Below, one piece after another: positions 43,085 through 52,768 of a stretch of DNA of 64,000 nucleotides. This DNA comes from Chthoniobacterales bacterium (GTDB taxonomy: Bacteria > Verrucomicrobiota > Verrucomicrobiia > Chthoniobacterales > DASVRZ01). The stretch is from contig JBDSQB010000010.1 of NCBI GenBank assembly GCA_039930045.1, positions 204,175-268,174 on the forward strand, read 5' to 3'. Position numbers and translations under genes: made by a program. Position 1 is the stretch's first letter. Each line of letters starts with the position of its first letter. The notes under the pieces are model-generated. The model had not been told where the DNA came from, did not search any database, and saw nothing but the letters and a program-made list of their open reading frames with translations.

Positions 43085-44449
43085 ATGTTTTCCTTACTCG
43101 CTGACAAACTTCAGGACGTTTTTAAGGACCTCCGCGGCCAGGGCGCGATCACGGAGACAAACATCAACGACGCCATGCGCCAGGTGCGACTGGCCTTGTT
43201 GGAGGCGGACGTGCATTTCCAAGTGGCGAAGGATTTTATCGCCCGGGTGAAAGAAAAAGCATTGGGTCAGGACGTTCTCCGCAGCGTCTCGCCGGGACAA
43301 CAGATCGTCAAAATTTTTCAGGATGAACTAACCACTCTGCTTGGCGGCGACGCGGCCCCGCTGAATCTGGAAAAGCCGGGTCGCATTCTTATGGTCGGCC
43401 TCAACGGCGCGGGCAAGACGACTTCCTCGGCCAAGCTGGCGAAACTACTTAAGAAGCAGGGCAAAAATCCCGTGCTCATCGCCTGCGACTTGCATCGTCC
43501 TGCGGCCATCGAGCAACTCGCCACGCTGGCCGCTCAGGTCGGAGTGCCAATGTTTCGTCCGCAGCCGGGTGAAACGGATGTCATCAAAGTCGCCCGCGAA
43601 GGCGCAGCTTGGGCCCAGGCGCAGAACGCCAATGTCGAGATTTACGACACCGCCGGACGCCAGGAAATCGACGAGCCGCTAGTGCAGGAACTCAAGCGCG
43701 TCCGCGATTTTCTCCAGCCGGGTGAGGTTCTACTCGTGGCGGATTCCGCGACCGGCCAGCAAGCGGTCAGTGTTGCCACGCATTTTCACGAGGCGCTCGG
43801 TCTGACTGGACTCGTGCTCACCAAACTCGACGGCGATGCTCGTGGAGGCGCGGCGCTTTCCATGCGGGAAGTGACCAAGCAGCCGATCAAATTCGCAGGC
43901 GTCGGTGAGAAACTGGACCAGTTTGAGGTCTTTGTTCCGGATCGTCTGGCGGGCCGCATTCTCGGCATGGGCGACATCGTGGGTTTGGTCGAAAAAGCCG
44001 CCGAAGCCATCGATCAGGAAGAAGCCGCGCGGATGGAAAAGAAGCTGCGCACAGCGACTTTCGACCTGAATGATTTCCTTGGTACCTTCAAAATGATTAA
44101 AAAGCTGGGCCCGCTTGAAAATCTACTTGGCATGTTGCCCGGCATGGGTAACCTTAAAGGCTTTTCCGTTGACGAAAAACAAATGAAGCGGGTCGAAGCC
44201 ATCGTTTTGTCGATGACTTTGCAAGAGCGGGCGAAGCCGGACATTTTGAATGCCCGACGACGTCAGCGAATCGCCCGTGGGAGTGGAGTGACAGTCACTG
44301 AGGTGAACACGCTCCTCACCCAATTTGGTCAGATGCAGAAAATGATGAAGAACATGGGTAACATGAAGAAAATGATGGGCGGTGCTGCTGGAAAATCCGG
44401 CAGGATGCCCCAAATGCCTTCGGGGAACCCATTCAAGAATTTTAGATAA
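43085..44449 (+). CDS. ffh: Signal recognition particle protein Ffh
   Basis: A 454-residue SRP54 GTPase that targets membrane proteins co-translationally. G-domain motifs: GLNGAGKTTSSAKLAKLLKK, DTAGRQEID and TKLDGDARGG. The C-terminal M domain is Met-rich (MQKMMKNMGNMKKMMG) and binds SRP RNA and signal peptides. rpsP follows, which is a common arrangement, but rimM and trmD do not. Confidence 0.95.
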   Translation: MFSLLADKLQDVFKDLRGQGAITETNINDAMRQVRLALLEADVHFQVAKDFIARVKEKALGQDVLRSVSPGQQIVKIFQDELTTLLGGDAAPLNLEKPGRILMVGLNGAGKTTSSAKLAKLLKKQGKNPVLIACDLHRPAAIEQLATLAAQVGVPMFRPQPGETDVIKVAREGAAWAQAQNANVEIYDTAGRQEIDEPLVQELKRVRDFLQPGEVLLVADSATGQQAVSVATHFHEALGLTGLVLTKLDGDARGGAALSMREVTKQPIKFAGVGEKLDQFEVFVPDRLAGRILGMGDIVGLVEKAAEAIDQEEAARMEKKLRTATFDLNDFLGTFKMIKKLGPLENLLGMLPGMGNLKGFSVDEKQMKRVEAIVLSMTLQERAKPDILNARRRQRIARGSGVTVTEVNTLLTQFGQMQKMMKNMGNMKKMMGGAAGKSGRMPQMPSGNPFKNFR

Positions 44450-44481
44450 ACCCGCAAATCCCAAGTTAAGAAAATACAGTT

Positions 44482-44748
44482 ATGGCAGTTTCCATTCGTT
44501 TACGTCGTGAAGGTTCCCTGAACCATCCTTTCTACCGCATTGCAGTGGCCGATTCCCGCAGCCCGCGTGATGGCAAATTCATTGAGTTGATCGGCACTTA
44601 CGACACCAAAAAAGCCGGTGACAACGTTACTCTCGACCTCGCCCGTGCAGAATACTGGCTCTCCGTTGGCGCCCAGCCGAGCGACACCGTTCGCAGCATC
44701 ATCAAGAAAGAGCGCGTCAAGTCTGCCGCCGCTCCGGTCGCCGCCTAA
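44482..44748 (+). CDS. rpsP: 30S ribosomal protein S16
   Basis: An 88-residue S16 protein; [20 protein letters not shown] and [15 protein letters not shown] are diagnostic. It follows ffh by 32 bases and is closed by a terminator. Confidence 0.95.
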   Translation: MAVSIRLRREGSLNHPFYRIAVADSRSPRDGKFIELIGTYDTKKAGDNVTLDLARAEYWLSVGAQPSDTVRSIIKKERVKSAAAPVAA

Positions 44749-44782
44749 GCTCTCCGCTCTTCGGAGCTTTTCATAAAACGCA

Positions 44783-44816
44783 GGGTGTCTCGCAAGGGAC
44801 GCCCTCGTTTTGTTTT
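44783..44816 (+). terminator. Rho-independent terminator after ffh-rpsP
   Basis: GGGTGTC at 44783-44789 pairs with GACGCCC at 44798-44804 around an eight-base loop, followed by TCGTTTTGTTTT. A second weaker hairpin (CTCCGCTCTTCGGAG) lies just upstream. It separates the plus-strand genes from the convergent cvpA gene. Confidence 0.75.
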
Positions 44817-44819
44817 AAC

Positions 44820-45389
44820 TTACTTCCAGCGGACTTCCAATGCACTCTGCGGAGTGGATCGCTGGCCGACAGGCAGCAAAGTATGCGACGGAGAATCCGC
44901 TGTGACATGCGTCAGACGGGTTTCCACGGAGCGATAGATGAGGGTGGGGAGCCGATGAATCGGCAGCAGAAGCTTCGTTTCATCGTAGCTGGAGAGAACG
45001 CTCGGAATGTTCAAGGTCAGGCTCAAGAGCATGGCCGAAGCTAGAACGACGGCGTTGCCAGCTCCAAAGAGAAACCCAGCAAATCGCTCTAATGGAATGG
45101 GATAGGCGGGAATGAAGTCGTTGTTGAGCGTCTTGATCCCGATGAGTGGCGGCATGACGACCAAGACAAAAATTCCCCAGAATGCGGCGAAGGCGACTTG
45201 CTCTGGACTCACGGAGATTTGAGCGGCGAGGAAGTCGGTTCCCAAATACCAAAACCGAATCGCCGCGATGAAGCCGAGCAACCCGAGGCACAATCGTGCG
45301 AAAGCCCAGAATAGTCCTTCCTTCGCTCCGTGCATTCCACCGTAAACGATAGCCACCAAGGCCACGATGCTGATACCGAGTTCAATCAT
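44820..45389 (-). CDS. CvpA-family membrane protein
   Basis: A 189-residue protein with four hydrophobic segments. The N-terminus (ISIVALVAIVYGGMHGAKEG) and overall pattern match the CvpA/colicin V production family. The C-terminal 50 residues are hydrophilic. It overlaps the ATPase gene upstream by four bases (its ATG lies over the stop region), so both are one transcript. Its role is not well defined in the family. Confidence 0.7.
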   Translation of the reverse strand: MIELGISIVALVAIVYGGMHGAKEGLFWAFARLCLGLLGFIAAIRFWYLGTDFLAAQISVSPEQVAFAAFWGIFVLVVMPPLIGIKTLNNDFIPAYPIPLERFAGFLFGAGNAVVLASAMLLSLTLNIPSVLSSYDETKLLLPIHRLPTLIYRSVETRLTHVTADSPSHTLLPVGQRSTPQSALEVRWK

Positions 45390-47290
45390 GTCGCTTCCTT
45401 CACTTCAGAAATCGTGGTGATGCCGAGGAGCACCTTCGTTGCGCCATCCTCGCGATAAGGCCGGAACCCATTTTGGCGCGCCATCGTCAGGATATCTTCC
45501 TGACTCGCGCCCTGCTGCACGGCCTGGCGCAGACCATCATTCAAGACTAGCACCTCGAAAATTCCCGTGCGTCCGCGGAAGCCGGTTCCCTCGCAATCGG
45601 GGCAGCCGGCTGACTCGTAAATAGTCGCGCCCGGTTCCCATTCGATGCCGATGTCGATGAGTTCCTCTCCCGTGCTGGTCACGGGGTTGCGGCATTCGGG
45701 GCAAAGCACGCGGACCAAGCGCTGGGCCACGAGCATGATCAAAGCCGACGCCATCTGGGAACGCTCCATGCCCATTTCCTCGAGTCGAATCAAAGTCGCG
45801 ATGGAGTCGCGCGTGTGCAGCGAGGTGAAAACCAAATGGCCGGTTAGCGCGGCGCGAATCGCCACCGTCGCGGCCTCGGCATCGCGCATTTCGCCGACGA
45901 GAATCACGTCCGGGTCCTGCCGCAAAATCGAGCGCAGGCCCGACTCGTAAGTCGTTCCCGCCTTCGGAGCGACCGGGATTTGCGTGGCTCCAGGAAGCTC
46001 GTACTCGACCGGGTCCTCAATGGTCATGATGTTGAGTTTTTCGCGATCTAGCCGGCTCAACGCCGCGTAAAGCGTGGAGGTTTTTCCAGAACCCGTCGGG
46101 CCGGTGACAATGATCATCCCCGCGCGTGAACGGATGGTGCGGTCGAAGACGCTTTCCAGATCGGCGGACATGCCGACTTGATCGAGGCTGAGCAGGCCTC
46201 CTTTGCGATCGAGGATGCGGATGACGATTTTCTCGCCATGAATCGAATTGGCCGTGGCTACGCGAAAATCCACCTCGCGAATGTCGGTCTTCACATGGAA
46301 ACGCCCGTCCTGCGCCTTGCGTTTCTCAGCAACGTCAATCCCGGCGAGCGACTTGAGTGACGTGATCAATCGAATGCCTTCCGTCGGACCGAGGACGCGA
46401 TGTTCGGCCAACTGACCGTCCACCCGGAAACGCACGCGGCAGAGTTCCTCCTGGGGCTCGATATGAATGTCACTCGCCCGCTGCACGACCGCCGCCTCCA
46501 AAATTTCGCGGGCGGTTTCGAGACCGGATTCTTTCTTGCCCAAGGTCGAAACGGTCTGGCTGGTTTCATCGACAAACCGCAGCCCGATGCCCTGGCCCTT
46601 GGGTTGTTCGTTGCGATTTTTGAAGGAAAACAGAGGACGCTTTTTCGCGGCGGCAGCGATGTCTTCCTTTCCGCCGTAGGCTTTTTTGTTCCTGCCGACG
46701 AGGGCGTTGACGGCTAGAAAAAGCAGGAAGCCGACCACGGGCAGCAAAAACACAATTGAGTTCCAGAGCCATGCGGGCTTGGAACGGCGGTTCATCTGGT
46801 GCTGCACCCAGACGAGATGCGTCAGATAAAGCAAGATCGCGAGGAAGATGCCGCCGAGTTTCCAATCCATTTCGTGGCTGTGCTGGTAAACAGGATGCGG
46901 CGCAGGCGTCTTGATAGGAGCGGATAAAATGGGAGTCGCGACGCGTGCGGGCGCGGGAGTTTCTTCGGCCACCACCGACGGTTTTTCAATGACTTCAGGA
47001 GTCGCGGTCGGCTCAGGCGTCGTCTCGACTAGCTCAGGCGCGGGCGTGGCGGCCGGCGGCGGATTGTCGAATGGCTGCCCATCGACTGTCGCGATCTGCA
47101 CGCCTTGGAGGGTGATTTCGCCAAACGAGGTGTGCATTTTCAGCGTCGTCGGCGTGCGGCGCAGAATGATGACTTTGCTGTAGTGCGCGCCATTTTTCAG
47201 CACGATCTCGGCGGCTTGGGAACTGAGTTCCGAGCCAATGACCAGCCCAAGGATGAGAGCCAGTCGGCCCGGAATTTGCATGGCTTGCAT
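45386..47290 (-). CDS. GspE/PilB-type ATPase with signal peptide and membrane segments
   Basis: A 634-residue protein. The C-terminal 400 residues are a type II secretion/type IV pilus assembly ATPase: IVTGPTGSGKTST (Walker A), DPDVILVGEMRD (Walker B), an Asp/His-box region and a C4 zinc module (CPECR and CPDCEGTGF). The N-terminus is unusual. It has a signal peptide, a small domain like that of the exported protein at 10474-10878 (IVLKNGAHYSKVIILRRTP), a Pro/Thr-rich linker and two membrane helices near residues 140-195. Normal PilB/GspE proteins are cytoplasmic and carry an N-terminal N1/MshEN domain instead. The ATG at 47290 is chosen over a TTG at 47317 and an ATG at 47281. Confidence 0.85.
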   Translation of the reverse strand: MQAMQIPGRLALILGLVIGSELSSQAAEIVLKNGAHYSKVIILRRTPTTLKMHTSFGEITLQGVQIATVDGQPFDNPPPAATPAPELVETTPEPTATPEVIEKPSVVAEETPAPARVATPILSAPIKTPAPHPVYQHSHEMDWKLGGIFLAILLYLTHLVWVQHQMNRRSKPAWLWNSIVFLLPVVGFLLFLAVNALVGRNKKAYGGKEDIAAAAKKRPLFSFKNRNEQPKGQGIGLRFVDETSQTVSTLGKKESGLETAREILEAAVVQRASDIHIEPQEELCRVRFRVDGQLAEHRVLGPTEGIRLITSLKSLAGIDVAEKRKAQDGRFHVKTDIREVDFRVATANSIHGEKIVIRILDRKGGLLSLDQVGMSADLESVFDRTIRSRAGMIIVTGPTGSGKTSTLYAALSRLDREKLNIMTIEDPVEYELPGATQIPVAPKAGTTYESGLRSILRQDPDVILVGEMRDAEAATVAIRAALTGHLVFTSLHTRDSIATLIRLEEMGMERSQMASALIMLVAQRLVRVLCPECRNPVTSTGEELIDIGIEWEPGATIYESAGCPDCEGTGFRGRTGIFEVLVLNDGLRQAVQQGASQEDILTMARQNGFRPYREDGATKVLLGITTISEVKEAT

Positions 47291-47372
47291 GAATGCTATA
47301 AATCCGGGGCGAGTCAAACTTTGGCCGTTTTATTTTTAAGCGAACCGCCCAGCCATTGGAATCAGACCCGGC

Positions 47373-48494
47373 TCACTTTTTCTTTTTATCTTCGGGTCCC
47401 GTGCCCGCTGAATTGCCGAGATCCTGTTCCTCCGGTGGAAGAAATGGACGGAACCGGCTCTTGTCGATTGCTTTCATGTAGGCTTCATGCGGCGAGACGT
47501 TGCCTTGCTGGAGATGGAACCAGATGGCGTCGTCCATGAATTGCATGCCCTGGCCCTTACCGCCGACGATCACGTCCTGAAGCTTTTGCGTGGCACCTTC
47601 ACGAATGATCGCCGACACGGCGCTGGTGGAAACGAGGATTTCGTTGACGGCGACACGACCGCCACCGGCTTCGGCGGTTTTCTTCAAAAGAAGCTGCGCC
47701 ACGACGCCTCGCAGCGAGGCCGAAAGCATCGTGCGCACCTGCGATTGTTGATCCGCTGGAAACACGTCGATTAGGCGGTCCACCGTTTTGCGGGCGTTGT
47801 TGGTATGGAGCGTGCCGAAAACGAGCAATCCTGTTTCCGCCGCCGTTAGTGCGAGAGAAATCGTCTCCAAATCGCGCATTTCGCCGACGAGAACGATATC
47901 CGCATCCTCGCGCAGGGCGGCCTTCAACCCCGCCGGGAACGTCGTCGCGTGCTCGGGCACTTCGCGCTGGGTGATGATGCTTTTTTTGTTCACATGCACG
48001 AACTCGATCGGCTCCTCGATGGTGATGATGTGCCGGTTAAAGTTGGTGTTGATGTAGTCGATCAGCGCGGCCAGCGTGGTCGATTTGCCAGAGCCAGTCG
48101 GGCCGGTGACGAGAACGATGCCACCGCGGATGTTGCCAAACTCCTTAACCACCTGCGGGATTCCGAGCTGCTCGAGCGTCGCGATTTTCGTGGGAATGAG
48201 GCGGAAAACGGCTCCGTAGCCATTGGTTTGCTTGAGGAAATTGCAGCGAAAACGCGCGTCCTCATTCATCTCGTAAGCGAAATCGAAGTCGCCTCTCTCC
48301 AAAAACAGCTCCCAGCCTTTTTGCCCGCAAATCTCGTGGAGCATAAACTCGATTTCCTCGTGGCTGAGGACTTCCTCGCGAATGGACATGACGTCGCCAT
48401 GCCGGCGAATTTTTGGCGGCTGCCCCTCGCCGAGATGCAAATCGGACGCGCCAGCGGTGATGAGATATTGAAAAAACTGATCGATGTAAGCCAT
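47373..48494 (-). CDS. pilT: PilT-type pilus retraction ATPase
   Basis: A 373-residue ATPase. ASDLHLGEGQPPKIRRHG is the N-terminal PilT domain. LVTGPTGSGKSTTLAALIDY is Walker A. DIVLVGEMRDLETISLALTA is Walker B with the Asp/His-box. LVFGTLHTNNARKTVDRLID is also diagnostic. It powers retraction of type IV pili. The C-terminal Lys-rich tail is short. It is next to a second PilT-type gene (14-base gap). Confidence 0.9.
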   Translation of the reverse strand: MAYIDQFFQYLITAGASDLHLGEGQPPKIRRHGDVMSIREEVLSHEEIEFMLHEICGQKGWELFLERGDFDFAYEMNEDARFRCNFLKQTNGYGAVFRLIPTKIATLEQLGIPQVVKEFGNIRGGIVLVTGPTGSGKSTTLAALIDYINTNFNRHIITIEEPIEFVHVNKKSIITQREVPEHATTFPAGLKAALREDADIVLVGEMRDLETISLALTAAETGLLVFGTLHTNNARKTVDRLIDVFPADQQSQVRTMLSASLRGVVAQLLLKKTAEAGGGRVAVNEILVSTSAVSAIIREGATQKLQDVIVGGKGQGMQFMDDAIWFHLQQGNVSPHEAYMKAIDKSRFRPFLPPEEQDLGNSAGTGPEDKKKK

Positions 48495-48507
48495 GGGTCG
48501 GGGGAAA

Positions 48508-49623
48508 TTATTTCTTAAAACGGGACATGTGGAGGCGGACGTTTTGCTTGTCCTCGGCGCGAGCCATTAATTCCTCGCCCGTGATGGTGCCGGACTCCCA
48601 GAGTTCGATGAGCGAGTCGTCCATCAGTTTCATGCCGAGTTTTTTACCGGTCTGGATAATGCCGGGGAGCATGAACGTCTTCGACTCGCGGATGACGTTG
48701 CCGACGGCGGGCGTGTTGACGAGAATCTCGAGGGCCAGGGCGCGTCCGGTGCCATCGGCTTTGGGCACGAGTTGCTGCGAAATAATGCCGCGCAACGACT
48801 CGCTCACCATCGTGCGAATTTGGTCGCGCTGATCATTTGGAAAGACATCGAGCAAACGGTCGAGTGTGCGGGCCGCGTTGGCGGTGTGCAGCGTTCCGAG
48901 CACCAAGTGGCCCGTTTCCGACGCCGTAATCGCGAGGGAAATCGTTTCCAAATCGCGCATTTCGCCGACCATGATGACGTCCGGATCTTCGCGCAGCGCC
49001 CCGCGCAACGCCGCTGCAAACGACTTCGTGTGCGTGTGCACCTCGCGCTGAGTCACATGACAGCCTTTCGAGCCAAAAACGTATTCGATCGGGTCTTCCA
49101 GCGTGATGATATGGTCGTGCCGTGCGGCATTGATTTCATCGACAAGCGCCGCCAGCGTCGTCGATTTTCCCGAGCCGACCGAACCGGTGACGAGAACGAG
49201 CCCATTATGATACTGGGTGAGGAGTTTCAGATTTTCCGGGAGCCCGATTTCGTCCATCGAACGCACGCGGGAGTAGATAATTCGGAAAACCAGATCGAGT
49301 CCGAGCCGGTGCCTCACGACGCTCGTGCGAAAACGGCCATGCTCGTTTTTGTAGGCAAAATCCACGTCGCCGCGTTCCGTGAGCTGCACTTTTTGCGCCT
49401 CCGTGAGAAATCCCATGGCCAGCCGCTCGGTGTCGGCGGCGGACAGGCGCGGCGCTTGCAGCCAGATCGGTTCCAGGTTTCCAAATCGCCTCCAGGTCGG
49501 CTGGCTGTTGACGCCCAAATGAACGTCGGATGCACCGGATTCGATGCCGATCATGAGATATTGATCGACGTGAGCGAGATTGGTTTCCTCGGAATGCGTG
49601 GGGAGAGTAGGGGAATTCACCAT
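48508..49623 (-). CDS. Second PilT-type ATPase (PilT/PilU paralogue)
   Basis: A 371-residue ATPase related to the PilT encoded next to it. GIESGASDVHLGVNSQPTWR at the start, VTGSVGSGKSTTLAALVDEI as Walker A, DVIMVGEMRDLETISLAI as Walker B, and LGTLHTANAARTLDRLLDVF are visible. Two adjacent PilT-like genes recall the PilT/PilU pair. The ATG at 49623 is chosen since the frame upstream lies inside the oppositely oriented helicase gene. Confidence 0.88.
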   Translation of the reverse strand: MVNSPTLPTHSEETNLAHVDQYLMIGIESGASDVHLGVNSQPTWRRFGNLEPIWLQAPRLSAADTERLAMGFLTEAQKVQLTERGDVDFAYKNEHGRFRTSVVRHRLGLDLVFRIIYSRVRSMDEIGLPENLKLLTQYHNGLVLVTGSVGSGKSTTLAALVDEINAARHDHIITLEDPIEYVFGSKGCHVTQREVHTHTKSFAAALRGALREDPDVIMVGEMRDLETISLAITASETGHLVLGTLHTANAARTLDRLLDVFPNDQRDQIRTMVSESLRGIISQQLVPKADGTGRALALEILVNTPAVGNVIRESKTFMLPGIIQTGKKLGMKLMDDSLIELWESGTITGEELMARAEDKQNVRLHMSRFKK

Positions 49624-49713
49624 CACACGGACTGTAACGAGCGACGGCTCAAATTGAAGTGGAAATGTGCATGCGCTTTCATTTCTTTCCGCCTGACTTA
49701 AGCTGGAAACCCC

Positions 49714-52700
49714 ATGATCGCCCTCACTGAACGCATTCTCAATGACGCCGCTGGCTGGCAGGTCATGAAAATGGCCAAGGCGCTGCTGGAAACGAATCGC
49801 GTCATCAGCGCGCACTACGCGCCGCCCATTCTCAAGGGCTTGGTGAAAGAGGGAAACACCGAGTATCGCGCCGGGCTCAAAGTCACCACCGCCACTAATA
49901 TCGAAAACCTCTGCTCCTGTCGTCCGTCGCGGGATTTTGGGCAGATTTGCGCGCACTCCATCGCGGTCGGACTCGCCACGATCCGTCCCGCTCCGGCGGC
50001 TCCGACACCTATCCAGCCGGTCGAAAAAGTTGAAACGCGTCCTTTCCCATTTATTGAAGGCTCTTTTACCGACCCGCGCTGGATCGAGTTGCATTTGGTT
50101 CTGGGGCCGAATTTCCGAGCTGGCTTGGACAAAAACGAGATCACCATCGGAGTCGAAGCGGCGAGGGGAAATCAAAGGACTTTGGTTCGAGCCTTGGGTT
50201 TTGCAGAGCCATGGACCTGCTCCAAACGCGATTGGGCCATTCTCCGGGCGATCTACGACTTCTGCGGCACGGAACCACCCGGCATGTTGCTCTGCAACCG
50301 GCGACAATTCGGCTCCATCCTCAATGCGGGAAAAGGCTTTGATCGACTGACAGTCGCCCGTCGCGAAAAGATGATAGTTAATCCGAATTCAATTCGCCGC
50401 GAGCTGATGGTCAATGAAACTTCTGATGACGAAATAACGTTCAAACTCGACTCACAAAAAAGCGATTACCTGTTACTCGATGAAGGGGTGCAATGGTCTC
50501 TGTCCGAGATGACATGGCAGGCGATGGAACCTCTGCTTCCGCCCGCTTATCAAATCCTTTTTCGCCAACAGGTGGAGATTCCTTCAGCGGCTGCTGAAAC
50601 CTTCAGAACCCGCGAGCTGCCGACTCTGCAAAATCTGTTTGGTGTAAATGAAGTGTCATCCATAACTGAGGTCGAAAAAACGGCTGTTCCTGCCTTTGAA
50701 TTGACCTTGGAAGGCAGCTTCAATCAGCTGCAACTGGTTCTGAAAGTCATCTATGGAAACCAAGTGATTTCATACGGAAGTCATTCATTTATAACAGAAT
50801 CGCATGTGGTCGTGGATGGGAAACGCTTGAAACGTCATCACGCGGCCGAGCAATCTATCATTGAGTCTTTGAAGGCAGCAGAATTCGGCGCGGTGGACGC
50901 AAATTGTGTGATGAATCTTCGCGGCGAACACGCGGTTCTTCGCTTCTTATCCACACAACTGCCACACCTCCAAAAGAAGGCCGAAGTGCAACTCGGACCT
51001 CGCTTAAAAACTCTTCTGGGACGAGCGGAAGTCGTCCGTCCGAAACTGGAAATTCAAAGCAGTGGCGAAAACTGGTTTGATCTTTCTGTGGAGATGACGA
51101 GTCAAGTTGGGAGTAGTTACACAGGAGCGGAAATACAGAAGCTCCTCAATTCAGGGAAAACCTACGAGAAACGCGCGAATGGCAGCGTGGTTCTTTTCGA
51201 TGTGGGAGCCCTTAGCGAGCTTCAAGAAGTACTCCGCGACTGCGAGCCGCAACAGCGCCAGCTAGGCTCGTATCGCATTGGAAAGATGCACGCCGGATTT
51301 CTCCAATCGACTTTGGGCGAGCAACTCAGCGGCAGTCCTGCCACGCTCCAGAAAGTTGACGTGTCGATCCCAGTCGAGTTGCAGGGCATTCTCCGGCCCT
51401 ATCAGACGGAAGGCGTTCAGTGGATGCATTTCCTGGCTGGGAATCATCTCGGCGGCATCCTGGCTGATGAAATGGGGTTGGGAAAAACTCTGCAAACCCT
51501 GGCTTTTCTCCAGTCTTCTGGAGGTCGATCCTTGGTAGTTTGTCCCTCCTCATTGGTCTTTAACTGGGAGCGGGAGGCGAAGAAATTTACGCCGACGCTG
51601 AGAACACTTGTCATCGAAGGAAATCAGCGCGCGCCGCTCTTTGCCAAGATTAACAATGCAGACTTGGTGATTACGAGTTACGCGTTGCTTCGTCGGGATA
51701 TTGCTCGTTATGAACAGCTAGCGTTTAAATCGGTAATTTTGGATGAGGCGAATCACATCAAAAACCCCGATACGCAGAATGCACTGGCTGCGCAGAAGAT
51801 TCGAGCGGATCATCGCTTCGCCTTGACTGGCACTCCCGTGGAAAATTCCGTGCGCGATGTCTGGTCGCTGGCCAATTTCATCCTGCCCGGTTACCTCGGA
51901 CGACGCGACGATTTCAAAGATCGCTATGAAGCTCCCATCCAGCGTGGCGGTGCTCCAGAGGTGCAGCGGCGGCTGGCGAATCGTTTGCGTCCGATCATGC
52001 TGCGCCGACTCAAGAAGGACGTGGCCAAGGACCTTCCAGAGCGTCTCGAGCAGGTCGCCTGGGTCGATCTTTCCGATTCACAGAAATCGGTTTATCGCGA
52101 GCTTTTGGAGCAGGGCCGCCGGAAAATTGAGGAAGCCAGCAATGAGAAGAATGTGGGTAAGAGTCGCATGGCCGCGTTGACGGCTTTGCTGCGACTGCGG
52201 CAGGCGTGTTGCGATTTGCGGCTGCTTGGATTGGAAAAACCAGAGGACGCGTCATCCAAACTCGAGATGCTCGACGAACTCGTCCAGGAAGCCATCGACG
52301 GCGGTCATCGCGTGCTGGTTTTCTCGCAATTTGTCACCATGCTCAAGCTGATCGCCGACCGCATGACGGCGGCGGAAATCCCGTTTGCCTATCTCGACGG
52401 CTCCACTCGAGATCGCGCAGGCGAGGTCGATAAATTCCAGAATAGCGACACGTTGCCGCTCTTCCTCATTAGCCTCAAAGCCGGTGGCGTCGGCCTCAAT
52501 CTCTCCGCCGCCGACACCGTCATCCATTTCGATCCGTGGTGGAATCCGGCCGTGGAAGCCCAGGCCACCGACCGCGCCCATCGCATAGGACAAACCCGCG
52601 TCGTCACATCCTACAAACTCATCGCCCGCAACACGGTGGAGGAAAAAATCCTCTCCCTCCAGCAGCGCAAACGTGACATCATCGACGCCACCGTTGAGAG

Positions 52701-52758
52701 CGAAGAGCCGACTTTCGGTGCACTCAGTCTGGACGAGATCCGCGATCTAATGAGCTAA
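49714..52758 (+). CDS. SNF2-family helicase with SWIM zinc finger
   Basis: A 1014-residue protein. An N-terminal SWIM motif (NLCSCRPSRDFGQICAHSIA, CxC and CxH) is followed by a poorly conserved middle. The SNF2 ATPase starts near 570 with LADEMGLGKTLQTLAFLQSS (Walker A), VILDEANHIKNPDTQ (motif II, DEAN) and LTGTPVENSVRDVWSLANFI. The C-terminal helicase domain has GGVGLNLSAADTVIHFDPWW and DRAHRIGQTRVVTSYKLI. Bacterial members act in DNA repair or remodelling; the exact role is unknown. It stands alone, divergent from the PilT genes. Confidence 0.88.
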   Translation: MIALTERILNDAAGWQVMKMAKALLETNRVISAHYAPPILKGLVKEGNTEYRAGLKVTTATNIENLCSCRPSRDFGQICAHSIAVGLATIRPAPAAPTPIQPVEKVETRPFPFIEGSFTDPRWIELHLVLGPNFRAGLDKNEITIGVEAARGNQRTLVRALGFAEPWTCSKRDWAILRAIYDFCGTEPPGMLLCNRRQFGSILNAGKGFDRLTVARREKMIVNPNSIRRELMVNETSDDEITFKLDSQKSDYLLLDEGVQWSLSEMTWQAMEPLLPPAYQILFRQQVEIPSAAAETFRTRELPTLQNLFGVNEVSSITEVEKTAVPAFELTLEGSFNQLQLVLKVIYGNQVISYGSHSFITESHVVVDGKRLKRHHAAEQSIIESLKAAEFGAVDANCVMNLRGEHAVLRFLSTQLPHLQKKAEVQLGPRLKTLLGRAEVVRPKLEIQSSGENWFDLSVEMTSQVGSSYTGAEIQKLLNSGKTYEKRANGSVVLFDVGALSELQEVLRDCEPQQRQLGSYRIGKMHAGFLQSTLGEQLSGSPATLQKVDVSIPVELQGILRPYQTEGVQWMHFLAGNHLGGILADEMGLGKTLQTLAFLQSSGGRSLVVCPSSLVFNWEREAKKFTPTLRTLVIEGNQRAPLFAKINNADLVITSYALLRRDIARYEQLAFKSVILDEANHIKNPDTQNALAAQKIRADHRFALTGTPVENSVRDVWSLANFILPGYLGRRDDFKDRYEAPIQRGGAPEVQRRLANRLRPIMLRRLKKDVAKDLPERLEQVAWVDLSDSQKSVYRELLEQGRRKIEEASNEKNVGKSRMAALTALLRLRQACCDLRLLGLEKPEDASSKLEMLDELVQEAIDGGHRVLVFSQFVTMLKLIADRMTAAEIPFAYLDGSTRDRAGEVDKFQNSDTLPLFLISLKAGGVGLNLSAADTVIHFDPWWNPAVEAQATDRAHRIGQTRVVTSYKLIARNTVEEKILSLQQRKRDIIDATVESEEPTFGALSLDEIRDLMS

Positions 52759-52768
52759 CCCCCTTCCT

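Noticed and set aside
48508..50307. A long N-terminal extension of the second PilT-type ATPase
   Set aside because: The extension is antisense to the SNF2 helicase gene and has no PilT similarity; the ATG at 49623 gives a normal length.
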